Source of the DNA: Thermodesulfobacteriota bacterium
Lineage (GTDB): Bacteria; Desulfobacterota; UBA8473
DNA length: 64,000 nucleotides
Direction: 5' to 3'
Assembly (NCBI GenBank): GCA_040757775.1
Contig: JBFLWQ010000002.1
Span: 1 to 64,000 of the forward strand
Shown here piece by piece: positions 9,743 to 19,284 of the stretch. The notes under the pieces were generated by a model. It was not told where the DNA came from. It worked only from the letters and a program-made list of their open reading frames with translations, and ran no database searches. The position numbers were made by a program, and so were the translations under genes. The first letter of the stretch is position 1, and each line of letters begins with the position of its first letter.

Positions 9743-10480
9743 ATGCTAAGGATAAAAAATATAAATACATATTACGGAAAGGTTCATGCGCTGAAAAACG
9801 TCTCAATACATGTCAATGTCGGAGAGATCGTAGCATTAATAGGGGCCAACGGTGCCGGTAAAACAACCGTTTTAAACTCCATCTCTGGGATTACTCCTCC
9901 TAGGGAAGGGGAGGCCATTTTCAGGGGAGTCAATATTTTAGGTCTTCCTACTAATCAAATAGTCAAGATGGGGATATCTCAGATCCCAGAGGGAAGGCAA
10001 ATATTTGCCCCTTTAACCGTATCAACCAACCTGGAACTAGGGGCATACCATAGGTACAGCAGAAAAAACAAACCTTACTTGAAAAAAGACATAGAAGAAA
10101 TTTTTTCTTTTTTCCCTATACTTAGAGAAAGGAAAAATCAAATAGCAGGTACCTTAAGTGGGGGGGAGCAACAGATGTTAGCAATTGGCAGGGCATTAAT
10201 GTCAAAGCCCTCTCTGCTTCTCTTAGATGAGCCCTCTATGGGGCTGGCTCCGATGATCTGCAAAGATATCTTTAGAATGATATCCAAGCTCAGGGATGAA
10301 CTCAAAACCACCATACTGATAGTAGAACAAAATGCCAAAGCCGCTCTCCAGCTTGCTGATCGAGGATATGTAATAGAGACAGGGAAGATTATAATGGAAG
10401 AAAATAGTAAGGGCCTCCTTAACAACAAGGAGGTTCAAAGGGCATATCTAGGGAAAGAAAAGAAGGAAATATGGGAGTAA
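9743..10480 (+). CDS. livF: ABC transporter ATP-binding protein LivF
   Basis: This is the second ATPase of the importer, 245 residues. Walker A is GANGAGKTT near residue 35, the signature is [16 protein letters not shown], and Walker B is [13 protein letters not shown], with the [19 protein letters not shown] segment typical of LivF. It is separated from livG by 81 bases with no recognisable feature and is followed after 22 bases by a second paaK gene. It completes a full five-component transporter. Confidence 0.94.
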   Translation: MLRIKNINTYYGKVHALKNVSIHVNVGEIVALIGANGAGKTTVLNSISGITPPREGEAIFRGVNILGLPTNQIVKMGISQIPEGRQIFAPLTVSTNLELGAYHRYSRKNKPYLKKDIEEIFSFFPILRERKNQIAGTLSGGEQQMLAIGRALMSKPSLLLLDEPSMGLAPMICKDIFRMISKLRDELKTTILIVEQNAKAALQLADRGYVIETGKIIMEENSKGLLNNKEVQRAYLGKEKKEIWE

Positions 10481-10502
10481 CCCCCCTTTTGGGAGATTTA
10501 AA

Positions 10503-11804
10503 ATGAATATTTGGGATAAAGATTATGAATGTATGCCAAGGGAAGACCTGGAACAATTGCAATTGGAAAGACTACAGTCTACCCTAAACAGGGTGTATAA
10601 AAACGTGCAGTTTTACAGAAAGATATTTGATAAACTTAATGGTTTGCCTGAAGATATCCGGTCGATTCAGGATTTGTCCAACCTTCCTTTCACCACAAAG
10701 GAAGATCTCAGAAACAGTTATCCCTACGACATGTTTGCAGTCTCTCTGAGGGAGGTTGTAAGATTGCATTCTACATCGGGAATGACAGGTAAACCTATTG
10801 TTGTTGGTTACACAAAAAACGATTTAAAAAACTGGAGCAATTTAGCTGCCCGTATATTAACCGCTGGTGGGGTTACAAAAGATGATATGGTGCAGATAGC
10901 GTTCGCATATGGGTTACTTACAGGTGCTTTTGGACTCCATTACGGTGCAGAGAGGATAGGTGCTTCGGTAATTCCTACATCTTCCGGGCATACAGAAAAG
11001 CAAATAATAATAATGAAGGATTATAAGACTACCACGCTGGTGTGTACCCCATCCTATGCCCTAAGGATAGCGGATACCATGGTAAATATGGAAATTGATC
11101 CGAAAACATTGAATTTAAGACTCGGTCTATTCGGTGGAGAACCATGGTCAGAAAATATGAGAAAAGAGATAGAAGGAAGATTATATATCGATGCAGTAGA
11201 TAACTATGGATTGAGTGAGGTGATAGGGCCTGGGGTTGCTACTGAATGCCAATATAAAGATGGACTCCATCTCTTCGAAGACCATTTTATTCCGGAGATT
11301 ATCGATCCCTCAACAGGCACCGTTTTGCCACCTGGAGAAAAAGGGGAACTAATCATTACCACCCTTACCAAGGAGGCATTCCCCATGATTCGTTTCCGAA
11401 CAGGAGACATAACAAAATTAAATTGGCAACAATGTGAGTGTGGTAGAACCTGCGTTAGAATAGAAAAGATCATGGAAAGAACAGATAACATGCTGATAAT
11501 CAAAGGTGTTAGCGTGTTTCCATCCCAGATCGAGCAGGTTTTGTATGAGTTTGAAGGATGTGAACCTCATTTTCAATTGATTATTGACCGAAAGGACAGA
11601 ATGGATGTGCTGAAAGTGTTAGTGGAAGTATCAGAGAGGATATTCTTTGATGAGATGAAAAAACAGGGGAAGCTTTTAGAGAATATTAAGCAGAGGCTTT
11701 CCAGTGTATTAGGGGTTAACGTTGACGTTAAACTTGTGGAACCTCAATCTATGGAAAGGGATTTAAAAAAGTACAAAAGAATAATTGACAATAGGGTTAT
11801 TTAA
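10503..11804 (+). CDS. paaK: Phenylacetate-CoA ligase (second copy)
   Basis: This is a second aryl-CoA ligase of exactly the same length (433 residues) as the copy at 3.9 kb and clearly homologous throughout. The adenylation P-loop is [14 protein letters not shown], with Met where copy one has Thr. [20 protein letters not shown] and [20 protein letters not shown] are the later motifs. Cys-containing segments (CECGRTCVR) are conserved in both copies. Its position immediately after livF suggests that the imported compound is activated here. Two diverged ligases in one operon suggest two aryl substrates such as phenylacetate and indole- or hydroxyphenyl-acetate. That last point is inference. Confidence 0.93.
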   Translation: MNIWDKDYECMPREDLEQLQLERLQSTLNRVYKNVQFYRKIFDKLNGLPEDIRSIQDLSNLPFTTKEDLRNSYPYDMFAVSLREVVRLHSTSGMTGKPIVVGYTKNDLKNWSNLAARILTAGGVTKDDMVQIAFAYGLLTGAFGLHYGAERIGASVIPTSSGHTEKQIIIMKDYKTTTLVCTPSYALRIADTMVNMEIDPKTLNLRLGLFGGEPWSENMRKEIEGRLYIDAVDNYGLSEVIGPGVATECQYKDGLHLFEDHFIPEIIDPSTGTVLPPGEKGELIITTLTKEAFPMIRFRTGDITKLNWQQCECGRTCVRIEKIMERTDNMLIIKGVSVFPSQIEQVLYEFEGCEPHFQLIIDRKDRMDVLKVLVEVSERIFFDEMKKQGKLLENIKQRLSSVLGVNVDVKLVEPQSMERDLKKYKRIIDNRVI

Positions 11805-11863
11805 CAAGTTAAGGAATTGGGTATTGCGGTATCTATATTTATAGAAATTGGAATTTGGGGGAA

Positions 11864-11899
11864 GGGCAAGCAATTCGAAGGGGTTTCCGATTGTTGCCC
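11864..11899. terminator. Possible bidirectional hairpin between convergent genes
   Basis: This imperfect inverted repeat (GGGCAAGCAATTCG and CGATTGTTGCCC, with small bulges) lies in the 143-base gap between the convergent paaK and ClpX-like genes. There is no clean T-run on either side, so a terminator role is only suggested by the location. Confidence 0.35.
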
Positions 11900-11947
11900 A
11901 TATCAAAGTTTACATAATATATCTTATCAGACATTATGTTGGGGGGG

Positions 11948-13708
11948 CTACTTAATATAAGAATCTCTTATTAACCTGTTAAGATAGCCCTCAGGGTCAT
12001 CTACTGCCTCTTCGGTTATGAAGAATTCATTCAATCCTGTCTTTTCTTTGATCAATTTAATTCCATGTTCATAGTTCTTTAAGATTTCAGTGCAAACATC
12101 AAAGACATCTCTGTTGCTTTCCATAGAATTTTTAGCTATCTTGTCTAACGCTTCATCAGAAAAAGTTATTTTGAACGAATGTTTGTTTAGAAACTCTTCT
12201 TCAAATTCTTTTACTTTTCTAATAGTTAACAAAACTTTTTCAAGAATTGAATTAATATCCATCCTTTTATCTATTGCCCTATCGACTATTAAATCTATTC
12301 TGTTATTTGTAAGATTAACCCGGAATTTGCTGAGGAATTCTTTCTCGTGCTTCTTTAAAGATTTCTTTTTATCCGATTTTTCTCGTAACAGTAGTTTCTC
12401 ATATCTTGCTTGCATCTTTTCATCATTGGGTTCTATGATTAATTTATCAAGTTCTCTCTCGGGGTTTTCTACAGTCTGTTTTGTAACTACAAACCTTCTT
12501 ATATCAGTAGATGGCAGTTTCTTCTCAAATTTTAACAGAACCTTTTCCACTGAACTAACGAGACCACGGGCACCGGTTCCTTCTTTATAAGCTTTCTCTG
12601 CTAACATATATAAAGCATCGTCCTCAAATTGTACATCTATTCCGTAAGCTTTAAAGTCCTTTATTTTGCTGATGATTACTGAACTATTAGGGTTCTTCAG
12701 AATTTGGTACAAATCATCTATTCCTAATTTTTCGTATACAGCTATTACTGGTAATCTTCCAATAAATTCAGATTCAAAGCCATAATTTATAAAATCTTCG
12801 GCGCTAACATGTTTTAGGAATTCAGTTTTTTTGCCTTCCGTCTTTATGCCAGCATCAAAACCAATTCTTTGTTCATTTAGTTTTTTCTTAATAATATTTT
12901 CCATGCCATCGAACGCCCCGCTTACTATAAAGAGAATATTCTTTGTATTGATAGTTTTTTTCTTTCTTTTTCCGGTCTTCCTGTATTCTTCTATTGCTTC
13001 CAGTTGAGACATCGGATCATGTGGAACCTTTAAGTCTACCTCAGTTTCTTCCAATGGTTTAAGAAGGGCTCTTTGAACGCCAGTCCTGGATACATCGGGA
13101 CCTATTATATTACCGCTAGATGCTATTTTATCTATTTCGTCTATGTAGATTATCCCGTATTGAGCCAATTCGATATTGCCATCCGCTTCATTTACCAGGT
13201 CCTTTACGAGATCCTCAACATCGCCTCCTACATAACCTGTTTCGCTGAATTTTGTTGCATCGCCTTTTACAAAGGGTACTCCAATCTTTTTGGCTATCAG
13301 CTTGATGAGATATGTCTTCCCCACACCTGTAGGACCAATCATTATTATATTGTTTTTTATATTACCAAAGATTCCATATGCCCCGGCTTTCTTATCGTCT
13401 TCCAATAACCTTATCCTATTAAAATGAGTACATATTTTAGTTGCAAGTATCTCTTTTGCCTCTTTCTGCTTAACAACATACTCATCCAGATACGCCTCAA
13501 GTTCTTCAGGCTTCATATCGAACTTGATTTTTACGGGCTCCCCTTTTTTGTCTCCTTTTTCAGAATCGACATAGTCAGAGTCAAACCTAGGAAAGAAAGT
13601 AGGTAAAGCCAATTTGACATGTCCCCCATATTTTCTTTGGAGATAGTCGTTGAGTTCTTTTTCAAGCTCTTTAGGATCTGGAAGTTTATCTTTTGTATAT
13701 TGCATCAA
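11948..13708 (-). CDS. ClpX-like AAA+ unfoldase without zinc-binding domain
   Basis: The 586-residue protein has a ClpX-type AAA+ module: Walker A GPTGVGKT (125-132), the ClpX-like substrate segment SETGYVGGDVEDLVKDL, Walker B YIDEID (188-193), and EFIGRLPVIA of sensor/box VII. RIGF (281-284) matches the position of the IGF loop by which ClpX docks to ClpP, so pairing with a peptidase is plausible. It lacks the N-terminal Cys4 zinc finger of canonical ClpX and instead starts with an unrelated, charged 60-residue segment. It also has about 190 extra C-terminal residues with no recognised domain. It is therefore a ClpX paralogue rather than the housekeeping enzyme. It lies 23 bases beyond the end of a PilZ gene in the same direction. 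Substrate unknown. Confidence 0.85.
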   Translation of the reverse strand: MMQYTKDKLPDPKELEKELNDYLQRKYGGHVKLALPTFFPRFDSDYVDSEKGDKKGEPVKIKFDMKPEELEAYLDEYVVKQKEAKEILATKICTHFNRIRLLEDDKKAGAYGIFGNIKNNIIMIGPTGVGKTYLIKLIAKKIGVPFVKGDATKFSETGYVGGDVEDLVKDLVNEADGNIELAQYGIIYIDEIDKIASSGNIIGPDVSRTGVQRALLKPLEETEVDLKVPHDPMSQLEAIEEYRKTGKRKKKTINTKNILFIVSGAFDGMENIIKKKLNEQRIGFDAGIKTEGKKTEFLKHVSAEDFINYGFESEFIGRLPVIAVYEKLGIDDLYQILKNPNSSVIISKIKDFKAYGIDVQFEDDALYMLAEKAYKEGTGARGLVSSVEKVLLKFEKKLPSTDIRRFVVTKQTVENPERELDKLIIEPNDEKMQARYEKLLLREKSDKKKSLKKHEKEFLSKFRVNLTNNRIDLIVDRAIDKRMDINSILEKVLLTIRKVKEFEEEFLNKHSFKITFSDEALDKIAKNSMESNRDVFDVCTEILKNYEHGIKLIKEKTGLNEFFITEEAVDDPEGYLNRLIRDSYIK

Positions 13709-13731
13709 AATAACCTGTCCTTACAATTATA

Positions 13732-14232
13732 TTATCCTAGTATAAACAAAATAACAATGGAACGTAAAAAGTCAAATTTTTTAAGAAATAATCTTACCTG
13801 CTTTTTCCTTTCTTTCCTTTGTATTGCAATAAAACTGTTTAGTGTTTCTTTATTATCTTCGTTCATATCTATAAATGACACTCCGACTTTATAAAGGTAT
13901 TCATCGCTTTCAAATGCAAGATCATACCAACAAACTTCCCCAGTAAGAGTTATAGTTTTATAATTTGATGGCAAATCAATCTCTAATTTTAATTTATTCT
14001 TATTTAAGCCTGATATAGATGAACAAATATGGAGCCCATCAATCTGTACAACATTGGTTATCAGGCAAGCACCGTTGGTAGAAATAGTCTCTGTCTTAGC
14101 CAATATGGTCCTTGAGGTAATGTATCCTTCACTCCCTTCACCAATTATTACCAATCGTACATCCAGTGATGCATCTATCCTTGTACATTTGCGTCTTTCA
14201 AATCGTAACCATCTCATTTTGCTTAGCTTCAC
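13732..14232 (-). CDS. PilZ-domain protein (probable c-di-GMP receptor)
   Basis: The N-terminus has RFERRKCTRIDASLDVRLV, the basic RxxxR motif of PilZ domains, and STNGACLIT further on fits the second (D/N)xSxxG motif loosely. The rest is beta-rich (LKLEIDLPSN, ITLTGEVCWY, YKVGVSFIDM), as in PilZ barrels, with a basic C-terminal helix and hydrophobic tail. The listed start is GTG at 14232. An ATG at 14217 (MRWLRFERR) is an alternative, with AAGG about 14 bases upstream. It stands between the ClpX-like gene and the polysaccharide locus, so it could link c-di-GMP to exopolysaccharide production. That link is inference. Confidence 0.78.
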   Translation of the reverse strand: MKLSKMRWLRFERRKCTRIDASLDVRLVIIGEGSEGYITSRTILAKTETISTNGACLITNVVQIDGLHICSSISGLNKNKLKLEIDLPSNYKTITLTGEVCWYDLAFESDEYLYKVGVSFIDMNEDNKETLNSFIAIQRKERKKQVRLFLKKFDFLRSIVILFILG

Positions 14233-14245
14233 CTTGTATTATGGT

Positions 14246-14860
14246 TTAAACATTTATAAATAAACGTAGGGACAGAAATCCTTCCGCATACTTTACCCGT
14301 CCTTGAATACCCCTAAAATTTGCAGAAGATTTTGCGATCTCGAGGATGGACAAATCTTCTATGTTTGTTTTCATTATTTGTGATTCATGGGCTTTCAGCA
14401 AATCAATTTTATCATTTAAGACCTCATTGATGTCAACAAATACATTTGGAGAAAAATTTTGGGTGGTTGGCCCCTCATAAAAGAGCACATTTTTGATATA
14501 TCTTGTAGCTGAGATAGTGGCTTTTGCCAAATTACGGTGATCCTGATGGGTATCATCAAAGTAATTAACAAAGATGAAATCAGGTTTTACCTTATGTAAC
14601 ACATTTTCGATATTAAGGATTAGCTTTTGATCTAACAGCAGCTTGGTATCACTATACCCACCCCAGAAAAGCTCTTTTGCCTGTAGAATCTTCAAAGATG
14701 CCTCCTGCTCATGCCGTCTAATTTTTCCGCCTCCCCCCAATTCGCCATCTGTCAGAACCATAAGGGAGACATTGTCTCCCTTCTCTTTATACTTTATTAA
14801 GGATCCACCACAGCCGAATTCAATATCATCTGGATGGGCACCTATGGCCAATATGTTCAT
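14246..14860 (-). CDS. PIG-L family N-deacetylase
   Basis: These 204 residues begin with the family signature MNILAIGAHPDDIEFGCGG, where the His and Asp-Asp bind the catalytic zinc. HQDHRNLAKA supplies the other zinc-ligand motif. PIG-L/BshB enzymes remove acetyl groups from N-acetylglucosamine-containing molecules. Here it sits at the downstream end of the polysaccharide locus and overlaps the WbqC gene by 4 bases (ATGA), suggesting it deacetylates a sugar or lipid-linked intermediate. The actual substrate cannot be told. Confidence 0.88.
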   Translation of the reverse strand: MNILAIGAHPDDIEFGCGGSLIKYKEKGDNVSLMVLTDGELGGGGKIRRHEQEASLKILQAKELFWGGYSDTKLLLDQKLILNIENVLHKVKPDFIFVNYFDDTHQDHRNLAKATISATRYIKNVLFYEGPTTQNFSPNVFVDINEVLNDKIDLLKAHESQIMKTNIEDLSILEIAKSSANFRGIQGRVKYAEGFLSLRLFINV

Positions 14861-15537
14861 TGATCACCTCTTAAAATCTTGAGACTATCCTCTCCACAAT
14901 TAAAAAGAAGATCTATAACTGACATCTGAGGCTCAAAATTCCCGAAAAGTTGGTTGTAAACAGGGTGCTGAAAATCTTGAAATAAAACCTTAATATTCTC
15001 TTTTTCAAATTTTTCAATATCCATGTACTTCCTTCCATCCTTCCCTGCAAGATAAGTATCTGCCTCCACTTCCTTACATATATCAATTAGTCTAGAGGTG
15101 GGGTCTTGTCTTACTTGAAGATTTGAAGCCCTTAACGTTTCTGTATTGATACCAAGAGCTTTTATGAGAAAATTGATTAAACAAACATTTATATCAACCA
15201 GGTATTCCCAATCCTGCGAATAAACATCCTCGAAAAAAGACAGGTATTTTTTAAAGTAAAAAGATCTCCCATAATTAACAATTATAGCATTTAAATGTTT
15301 TCTGTTCCAATCTATCCTATTGTTTATCTTTACTTGGTCAATTCTTTCTGGAAATTTGTACTGTACAGGTACCGTTAGCCATTGCCATCCATTAGCTGTC
15401 TTTATTCGATTCCGGTTTTGCCACTCGTTCTTTTTATATTGCACATTGTCCAGAATAACAAAAATGTCCGTTTGTGCTATTTTATCAAAGTATCCCAGCC
15501 ATGGCAAGTATTGGGGTTGATGGATGGCTACAATCAC
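14857..15537 (-). CDS. WbqC family protein
   Basis: This 226-residue protein begins MIVAIHQPQYLPWLGYFDK, the hallmark of the WbqC-like family found in O-antigen and polysaccharide loci. Other family segments are QNRNRIKTANGWQWLTVPV and the conserved ITRLIDICK-like stretch (SRLIDICKEV). WbqC-like proteins are proposed to act in amidation or acyl transfer on sugars, but the biochemistry is not settled. Both ends overlap neighbours by 4 bases, so it belongs tightly to this operon. Confidence 0.87.
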   Translation of the reverse strand: MIVAIHQPQYLPWLGYFDKIAQTDIFVILDNVQYKKNEWQNRNRIKTANGWQWLTVPVQYKFPERIDQVKINNRIDWNRKHLNAIIVNYGRSFYFKKYLSFFEDVYSQDWEYLVDINVCLINFLIKALGINTETLRASNLQVRQDPTSRLIDICKEVEADTYLAGKDGRKYMDIEKFEKENIKVLFQDFQHPVYNQLFGNFEPQMSVIDLLFNCGEDSLKILRGDQ

Positions 15538-16985
15538 AGGCTACCCCCCTTCCCTTCCCCAATAAACGTGACAAAAATCGGATTGGACACCAATATACCT
15601 GGCCCTTTTACATCTATTCTGTAATATATCTTCTCGTTGGGATTAAAATAGCTGTCTCTATAAGTATATTTCATAGGCGTTGTTCCTGAAAATGTATCAA
15701 TCAATTTCCCAGAGCGAATGATCCTGCCTTGTATCTTGTAATTTTTTTTATCCGAAGATGAGAGTTTTATTTTTAATACTGGACTATCTTTTGCAGAGAT
15801 TTGTTCCCCCATTGTGGCCTTGTAATGGGTTGAAGTATCGGATACGGTAAATTCATCAAGGGATAATCTGTAACCAATGCTCCCTTGATAGACATACATA
15901 TTTCCGTTTTTTAAGGCGTAAAGGACCTCCTCTTTAGATTTCTCTTTTACGATAAAGGTCGTGGGGAATTCACCTAATTTACCCCCTGCCTCAGAGTGAT
16001 AATCTGCTGCAGAAATCCCCCAAACAGGTCTAGCCCTTTTCCCTAAGCAGTATTCCTGTAAAACCGTATCCCACTCTCTGTCTGGTTCTGTTGCTGTTAT
16101 GTTATCACCATATATTGCAGCAAAACCTGTATATCCCTTTGTTTTGACTAAATCATCAGGGTGGGGTGGGGTATTAACATATATCCGTCCCTTTTTATCT
16201 ATGCCAGATTTGCTTTCAGGATGAGACCAAAAGGTCATGCCCCCCCTTTTATTAACATAATCTATAAACTCTTGATAAGGCAATACCCCTTGATCTCCAT
16301 GGTACTGATCAAAAACAGAGCTTTTAAAAGGATGGTAGTTTATAATCAATAGAAGGCTTAAAATGAATCCTATAATGCCAATTTTCTTGTAGATTCCTCG
16401 CCAGCGTATCAAAAATATGCTGAAAAGTGCAGAAATTATAAATAACAGAGTAGTAGGAAGGAACTGACTTATGTAGTTAGTTGAAAATGCACCACTTAGA
16501 ATGGGTAAATTTTTATAATCTTCAGGTTTTTCCAACCCTATAACCAGTATATGTTTCTCCCAATTATGGGCAGTTAGATTGCCCTTAATTATGCTCCCTG
16601 TCCAATAGTAAAAGGGGGCTGACTCTACACCGGGAATCAATATCATTTCTGGATATTTATGTCCCACCTCCTTAATCTTGTTAAGGTATTTTTTTGCCCC
16701 TATCTTCAATACAGAGGGTCTTTCAATCTTCCTCTTTATAATATGTCGAAATGGAAATAAACCGTACTCCATTTCTATACGGTCATGATCGGTAAATATT
16801 AAAACCTCAAGACCTCTATTTTTTGCTATATTAACCAGTTCCTCAATGGAATAGCTGCCATCACTGAATGTTGAACGTATATCTATTAATCCAGCGATTT
16901 GAATATATTCATTTGCATAAGCAACTACAGGAGATGAAATGCAGAAAATTAGATACAATATTATTAAATATAGCATTAATTTCAT
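15534..16985 (-). CDS. Membrane-associated PHP-domain hydrolase
   Basis: After an N-terminal signal or membrane segment (residues 1-24) comes a PHP-type metallohydrolase domain: IDIRSTFSDGSYSIEELV, FTDHDRIEM and later FWSHPES. The His-Asp clusters are metal ligands in this family. The domain is interrupted by about two or three hydrophobic helices (residues about 170-220), which would anchor it at the membrane. The C-terminal third is beta-rich and may be an Ig-like module. The first His of the usual H-x-H is replaced by R-S-T (DIRSTFSDG), so catalytic competence is uncertain. It overlaps both neighbours by 4 bases. Role in the polysaccharide locus unknown. Confidence 0.7.
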   Translation of the reverse strand: MKLMLYLIILYLIFCISSPVVAYANEYIQIAGLIDIRSTFSDGSYSIEELVNIAKNRGLEVLIFTDHDRIEMEYGLFPFRHIIKRKIERPSVLKIGAKKYLNKIKEVGHKYPEMILIPGVESAPFYYWTGSIIKGNLTAHNWEKHILVIGLEKPEDYKNLPILSGAFSTNYISQFLPTTLLFIISALFSIFLIRWRGIYKKIGIIGFILSLLLIINYHPFKSSVFDQYHGDQGVLPYQEFIDYVNKRGGMTFWSHPESKSGIDKKGRIYVNTPPHPDDLVKTKGYTGFAAIYGDNITATEPDREWDTVLQEYCLGKRARPVWGISAADYHSEAGGKLGEFPTTFIVKEKSKEEVLYALKNGNMYVYQGSIGYRLSLDEFTVSDTSTHYKATMGEQISAKDSPVLKIKLSSSDKKNYKIQGRIIRSGKLIDTFSGTTPMKYTYRDSYFNPNEKIYYRIDVKGPGILVSNPIFVTFIGEGKGGSL

Positions 16986-17995
16986 AGGGATATTTTTGAA
17001 ACGGAATATCTTTTTAGGTCACTATCAACCATTTCTTTCACTATTTCCTCAAAGGAGATTGTTGGGGCCCAGTTCAATTTTTTTCGGGCTTTCGAACTGT
17101 CTCCTTGTAACACATGAACTTCTGCCGGACGATATAATTCTTTATCTATAATTAAATAATCATTATAGTCTAACCCTAAGTATTTAAAAGCTTCTTCCAA
17201 AAACTCTTTAACAGAGTGTGACATCCCTGTGGCAATTACATAATCATCAGGTTCGTGCTGTTGCAACATAAGCCACATTGCCTGAACATAATCTTTCGAG
17301 TGTCCCCAATCACGTTTTGCATCCAGATTTCCCAATCTAATTTCTTTTTCTAACCCCAATTTTATTTTTGCTGCACTCGAAGTAATTTTTCTTGTAACAA
17401 ATTCAGTTCCCCGTCTTGGTGATTCATGGTTGAATAGAATTCCCGACACAGCAAATAGACCATATGACTCTCTATAATTCCTGGTTAACTCAAATCCAGC
17501 CAGCTTGGATATTCCATATGGAGAACGAGGGTGAAAAGGGGTATTTTCGTTCTGAGGTGTTTCCTGAACATTGCCAAACATCTCACTTGAAGCGGCAAAG
17601 TACAATTTACATTCAGGGGACTGTCTCTTTATGGCGGATAAAACGTGATGGGTACCATTTAAATTAATGTTTACTGTAGAAAATTCATCCTCAAAGGAAT
17701 AGGATACAAAACTCTGAGCTGCCAGGTGATAGCACTCATCTGGTTTAATTTCAGATATAACATTGAAGATACTACCGTAACTTTCTAAGGAGGCACAGTG
17801 AATAATGATTTTACCCAACAAATGGCGTATTCGCCACATACGAGTTTGAGGATCTTCGAGTGCAACACGACGAACAATACCATGCACCTCATACCCCTTT
17901 TCAAGCAATAATTCAGCCAAATAACTCCCGTCCTGACCTGTAACTCCCGTGACTAAAGCTCTGTTTTTCACCTTATTTTCCCTTTCTGACTGCAT
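16982..17995 (-). CDS. gmd: GDP-mannose 4,6-dehydratase
   Basis: This short-chain dehydrogenase/reductase converts GDP-D-mannose to GDP-4-keto-6-deoxy-D-mannose, the precursor of GDP-fucose, GDP-rhamnose and GDP-perosamine. The N-terminal NAD(P) motif is TGVTGQDGSYLAELL. The catalytic YGISK (YxxxK) follows the SSEMFG segment, and MRWR-like and RGTEFVTRKIT motifs are typical of GMD. At 337 residues the length is normal. No obvious reductase or perosamine aminotransferase is adjacent, so the final deoxysugar is not determined. Confidence 0.92.
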   Translation of the reverse strand: MQSERENKVKNRALVTGVTGQDGSYLAELLLEKGYEVHGIVRRVALEDPQTRMWRIRHLLGKIIIHCASLESYGSIFNVISEIKPDECYHLAAQSFVSYSFEDEFSTVNINLNGTHHVLSAIKRQSPECKLYFAASSEMFGNVQETPQNENTPFHPRSPYGISKLAGFELTRNYRESYGLFAVSGILFNHESPRRGTEFVTRKITSSAAKIKLGLEKEIRLGNLDAKRDWGHSKDYVQAMWLMLQQHEPDDYVIATGMSHSVKEFLEEAFKYLGLDYNDYLIIDKELYRPAEVHVLQGDSSKARKKLNWAPTISFEEIVKEMVDSDLKRYSVSKISL

Positions 17996-18036
17996 TCGAG
18001 TATCTTAATTTTGAATTTTGAATTAAAAATAAGACC

Positions 18037-19230
18037 TCAGATTGCCCCTTTTCCCCTCAATAAATCTTCATACAATCCCTCAATCTTTTTTATCATAGTG
18101 CCGGTGCCATAGTTAAGAGAAACCCTTTCTCCTTCTTTTCCCATTTTTCTTGCCAACTCTCTATCCAAAAGCAGCTTTATGATCGCTTCTGCCATAGCAT
18201 CCACATCTCTTGGAGGGAATAATATGCCATTAGCCCCATCTTTTACAAGGTCTGGAATACCACCAATATCTGAAGCCACAATGGGTTTCCCCATAGCCAT
18301 AGCCTCTACAAGAACCCTACCCATCCCCTCATTTAGAGAAGGTAATGCAAATATATCGAATGTATTTATAAGTTGGGGTATATCGCTTCTCCATCCAGCA
18401 AAAATAACTTTATTCTCGATCCCCAGGGCATAGGTATAATCAATTAATTCTGTCATAAGGTAGCCATCTCCAATCAATAGAAAGGTCACGTTTGCTATCT
18501 TATTCAAGACCAAACGTGCGGCATCCAGAAGATACCTATGCCCTTTTATTTCGACTAGTCTCCCTATTGTACCAACTATTAAATCTGTTATATGTATACC
18601 TAGGTTTTTCTTTAATTCATCAGTATTGTCTAAATTTTTGGAGAAATTTTCCAGAGGTACTCCGCTGTGTATTACTACAAATTTGTGAGACTTTGAAATA
18701 TTAAATTGAATATGTTCTTCCTTCTCCCTTTTTGTCAAAGCTATAATCCTATCTGTTATGATAGCTGTAACTCTCTCAATAAGAATGAATACCTTAGTTT
18801 TAACCCTTCCGTAGTAACCATAAAAGATGTGACCATGAGGGGTATGGACAGCTATAGGAACCCTTGTAAAGAAGGAAACCCATCGACCAAGTATCCCCGC
18901 CTTTGATGTGTGAGTATGTACAATAGCAGGCTTTTCGTGCAGGAAGATCCTGTAGAGGCGAAAAAGAGTTTGTATATCTAAAATAGGATTTATTCGTCGG
19001 ATCAGAGAAGGAACTGTAATCAGCCTTACACCCGTAAGCTCAGCCTGCTTTAATCCTTCATCTAAAGATGTCCTTTCTTCAGCACTCATCTCCGATTCAA
19101 GTGAAATGCCTTTTATCAGAACAATGTCATACTTATTTTTATTCAATCCTATAGTAGTTAGTAAGGTATTTTCAGCAGATCCTCCTTTGTCCAACCTTGT
19201 GATGATATGTACGATTTTAACTTTCTCCAA
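18037..19230 (-). CDS. Glycosyltransferase family 4
   Basis: This GT-B glycosyltransferase has 397 residues. The N-terminal acceptor domain carries HTHTSKAGILGRW and HTPHGHIFYG, and the C-terminal donor domain has VGTIGRLVEIKGH and the E-x7-E motif PSLNEGMGRVLVEAMAMGKPIVA. The start is TTG, with AGGAG 5-6 bases upstream. It would add a sugar to a lipid-linked polysaccharide unit at the cytoplasmic membrane face. Donor sugar unknown. Confidence 0.9.
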   Translation of the reverse strand: MEKVKIVHIITRLDKGGSAENTLLTTIGLNKNKYDIVLIKGISLESEMSAEERTSLDEGLKQAELTGVRLITVPSLIRRINPILDIQTLFRLYRIFLHEKPAIVHTHTSKAGILGRWVSFFTRVPIAVHTPHGHIFYGYYGRVKTKVFILIERVTAIITDRIIALTKREKEEHIQFNISKSHKFVVIHSGVPLENFSKNLDNTDELKKNLGIHITDLIVGTIGRLVEIKGHRYLLDAARLVLNKIANVTFLLIGDGYLMTELIDYTYALGIENKVIFAGWRSDIPQLINTFDIFALPSLNEGMGRVLVEAMAMGKPIVASDIGGIPDLVKDGANGILFPPRDVDAMAEAIIKLLLDRELARKMGKEGERVSLNYGTGTMIKKIEGLYEDLLRGKGAI

Positions 19231-19284
19231 CCTTTCTCCTGGTTATAATTAATAGATCATATGGATTTTGAAAATCTAAGTTTT

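Noticed and set aside
12090-12590. Plus-strand open frame of 166 codons inside the ClpX-like gene
   Set aside because: It is opposite the coding strand of a well-supported AAA+ protein and its translation is low-complexity Ser/Leu/Phe-rich.
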